From positions 1 to 59,386 of the forward strand of contig NZ_MSJP01000097.1 of the NCBI RefSeq assembly GCF_014596525.1: a DNA stretch of 59,386 nt. The letters run 5' to 3'. This DNA is from Streptomyces sp. CBMA291 (GTDB lineage: Bacteria > Actinomycetota > Actinomycetes > Streptomycetales > Streptomycetaceae). Made by a program: the position numbers and the translations under genes. Of this stretch, positions 59,058 to 59,386 are shown one piece after another. The notes beneath the pieces were generated by a model that was not told the origin of the DNA, searched no databases, and saw nothing but the letters and a program-made list of their open reading frames with translations. How positions within the stretch are numbered: the first letter of the stretch is position 1; every line of letters starts with the position of its first letter.

Positions 59058-59386
59058 TCAGTCCTTGGCCGGGGCGGCGGTCTTCTCCGCCGTCTTCTTG
59101 GCCGGGGCCTTCTTCGCGGTGGTCTTCTTCGCCGCGGTCTTCTTGGTCGCCGTCGTCTTCTTGGCGGCGGCCTTCTTGGCCGTGGTCTTCTTCGCCGCGG
59201 TCTTGCGCGCCGCCGTCTTCTTGACGGGGGCGGGCTCGGCCTCGGCGGGCGCCTCGGAGACGACCTCGGCGGCCGGGGCCGGGGTCACCACCACGACGGC
59301 GGCCTCCTCGGCACCCGAGGGCGAACCGGCGGGCGCGGTGGCCTTGCGGACCACCCGGCGCCGGGCGCGCGGCGCGGCGGCCGCGG
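59058..59386 (-). CDS. rne: C-terminus of a probable ribonuclease E/G (truncated by window end)
   Basis: The frame is open to the window edge; 109 residues are visible. They are an Ala/Arg start (PRARRRVVRKATAPAGSP), a Val/Pro/Glu stretch, then a Lys-Lys-Thr-Ala repeat tail (KKTAAKKTTAKKAPAKKTAE) ending APAKD. No catalytic domain is visible. The assignment to RNase E/G rests on the conserved rne-rplU-rpmA-obg order in actinobacteria and on the low-complexity tail; a histone-like protein with such a tail cannot be excluded. Confidence 0.6.
   Translation of the reverse strand, partial: AAAAPRARRRVVRKATAPAGSPSGAEEAAVVVVTPAPAAEVVSEAPAEAEPAPVKKTAARKTAAKKTTAKKAAAKKTTATKKTAAKKTTAKKAPAKKTAEKTAAPAKD

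Overview
The window is high-GC actinobacterial chromosome, almost certainly Streptomyces. The third codon position is nearly always G or C, GTG starts are common, intergenic DNA is GC-rich, and the gene order (hrcA-dnaJ, hemW, lepA/rpsT, holA, comEC-comEA, degV, leuS, nadD, rsfS, proA/proB, obgE-rpmA-rplU-rne) is the conserved Streptomyces core arrangement as I recall it. No phage, transposon, CRISPR array or antibiotic cluster was seen. This is core chromosome with strain-specific low-complexity DNA between and inside genes.

Layout. 1-8.9 kb: an MFS transporter tail, a membrane-anchored beta-trefoil lectin protein, adenine deaminase with ribonuclease Z and a HIT protein, an AAA+ ATPase overlapping a TPR membrane protein, and rsmE with a nitronate monooxygenase. 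9-13.7 kb: hrcA-dnaJ behind a perfect CIRCE operator, an MBL-fold hydrolase, a DUF3097 protein and a small secreted peptidoglycan-binding protein. 13.7-21 kb: hemW, a long-chain acyl-CoA synthetase, lepA, rpsT, holA and an 80-residue acidic protein followed by six tandem hairpin repeats. 21-29 kb: an MFS/ArsR pair with a double palindromic operator, comEC-comEA and degV. 29-34.4 kb: leuS preceded by a candidate leucine-leader attenuator, then two identical tRNA-Ala(GGC) genes flanking a GT87-type membrane glycosyltransferase.

34.4-45.4 kb: histidine phosphatase (apparent CTG start), rsfS, an LCP-like/LytR_C protein, nadD, two tiny membrane proteins, an M48 peptidase, two related single-pass membrane proteins, then proA and proB. 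45.4-56.2 kb is an envelope-glycopolymer region: a GtrA flippase, a GtrB polyprenyl-phosphate glycosyltransferase, a divergent DUF6056 multi-pass protein, galE, a GT4 enzyme, a GT2-TagF fusion and a second GT2. 56.7-59.4 kb: obgE, rpmA, rplU and the Lys/Ala-rich C-terminus of a probable rne.

Regulation. Many genes show a TANNNT -10 box only 6-7 bases before the start codon, which predicts leaderless transcripts. The main regulatory signals are CIRCE (hrcA), the ArsR operator-promoter, a candidate TetR-type site before the acyl-CoA synthetase, and the leuS leader. Unusual structures worth checking are the leuS attenuator, the hairpin array, a copy of the obgE 3' end, a purine-rich insertion in comEC, and repeat tails lying in frame just after the stop codons of the M48 and DUF6056 genes. 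All calls are by reading; no database search or folding program was run.
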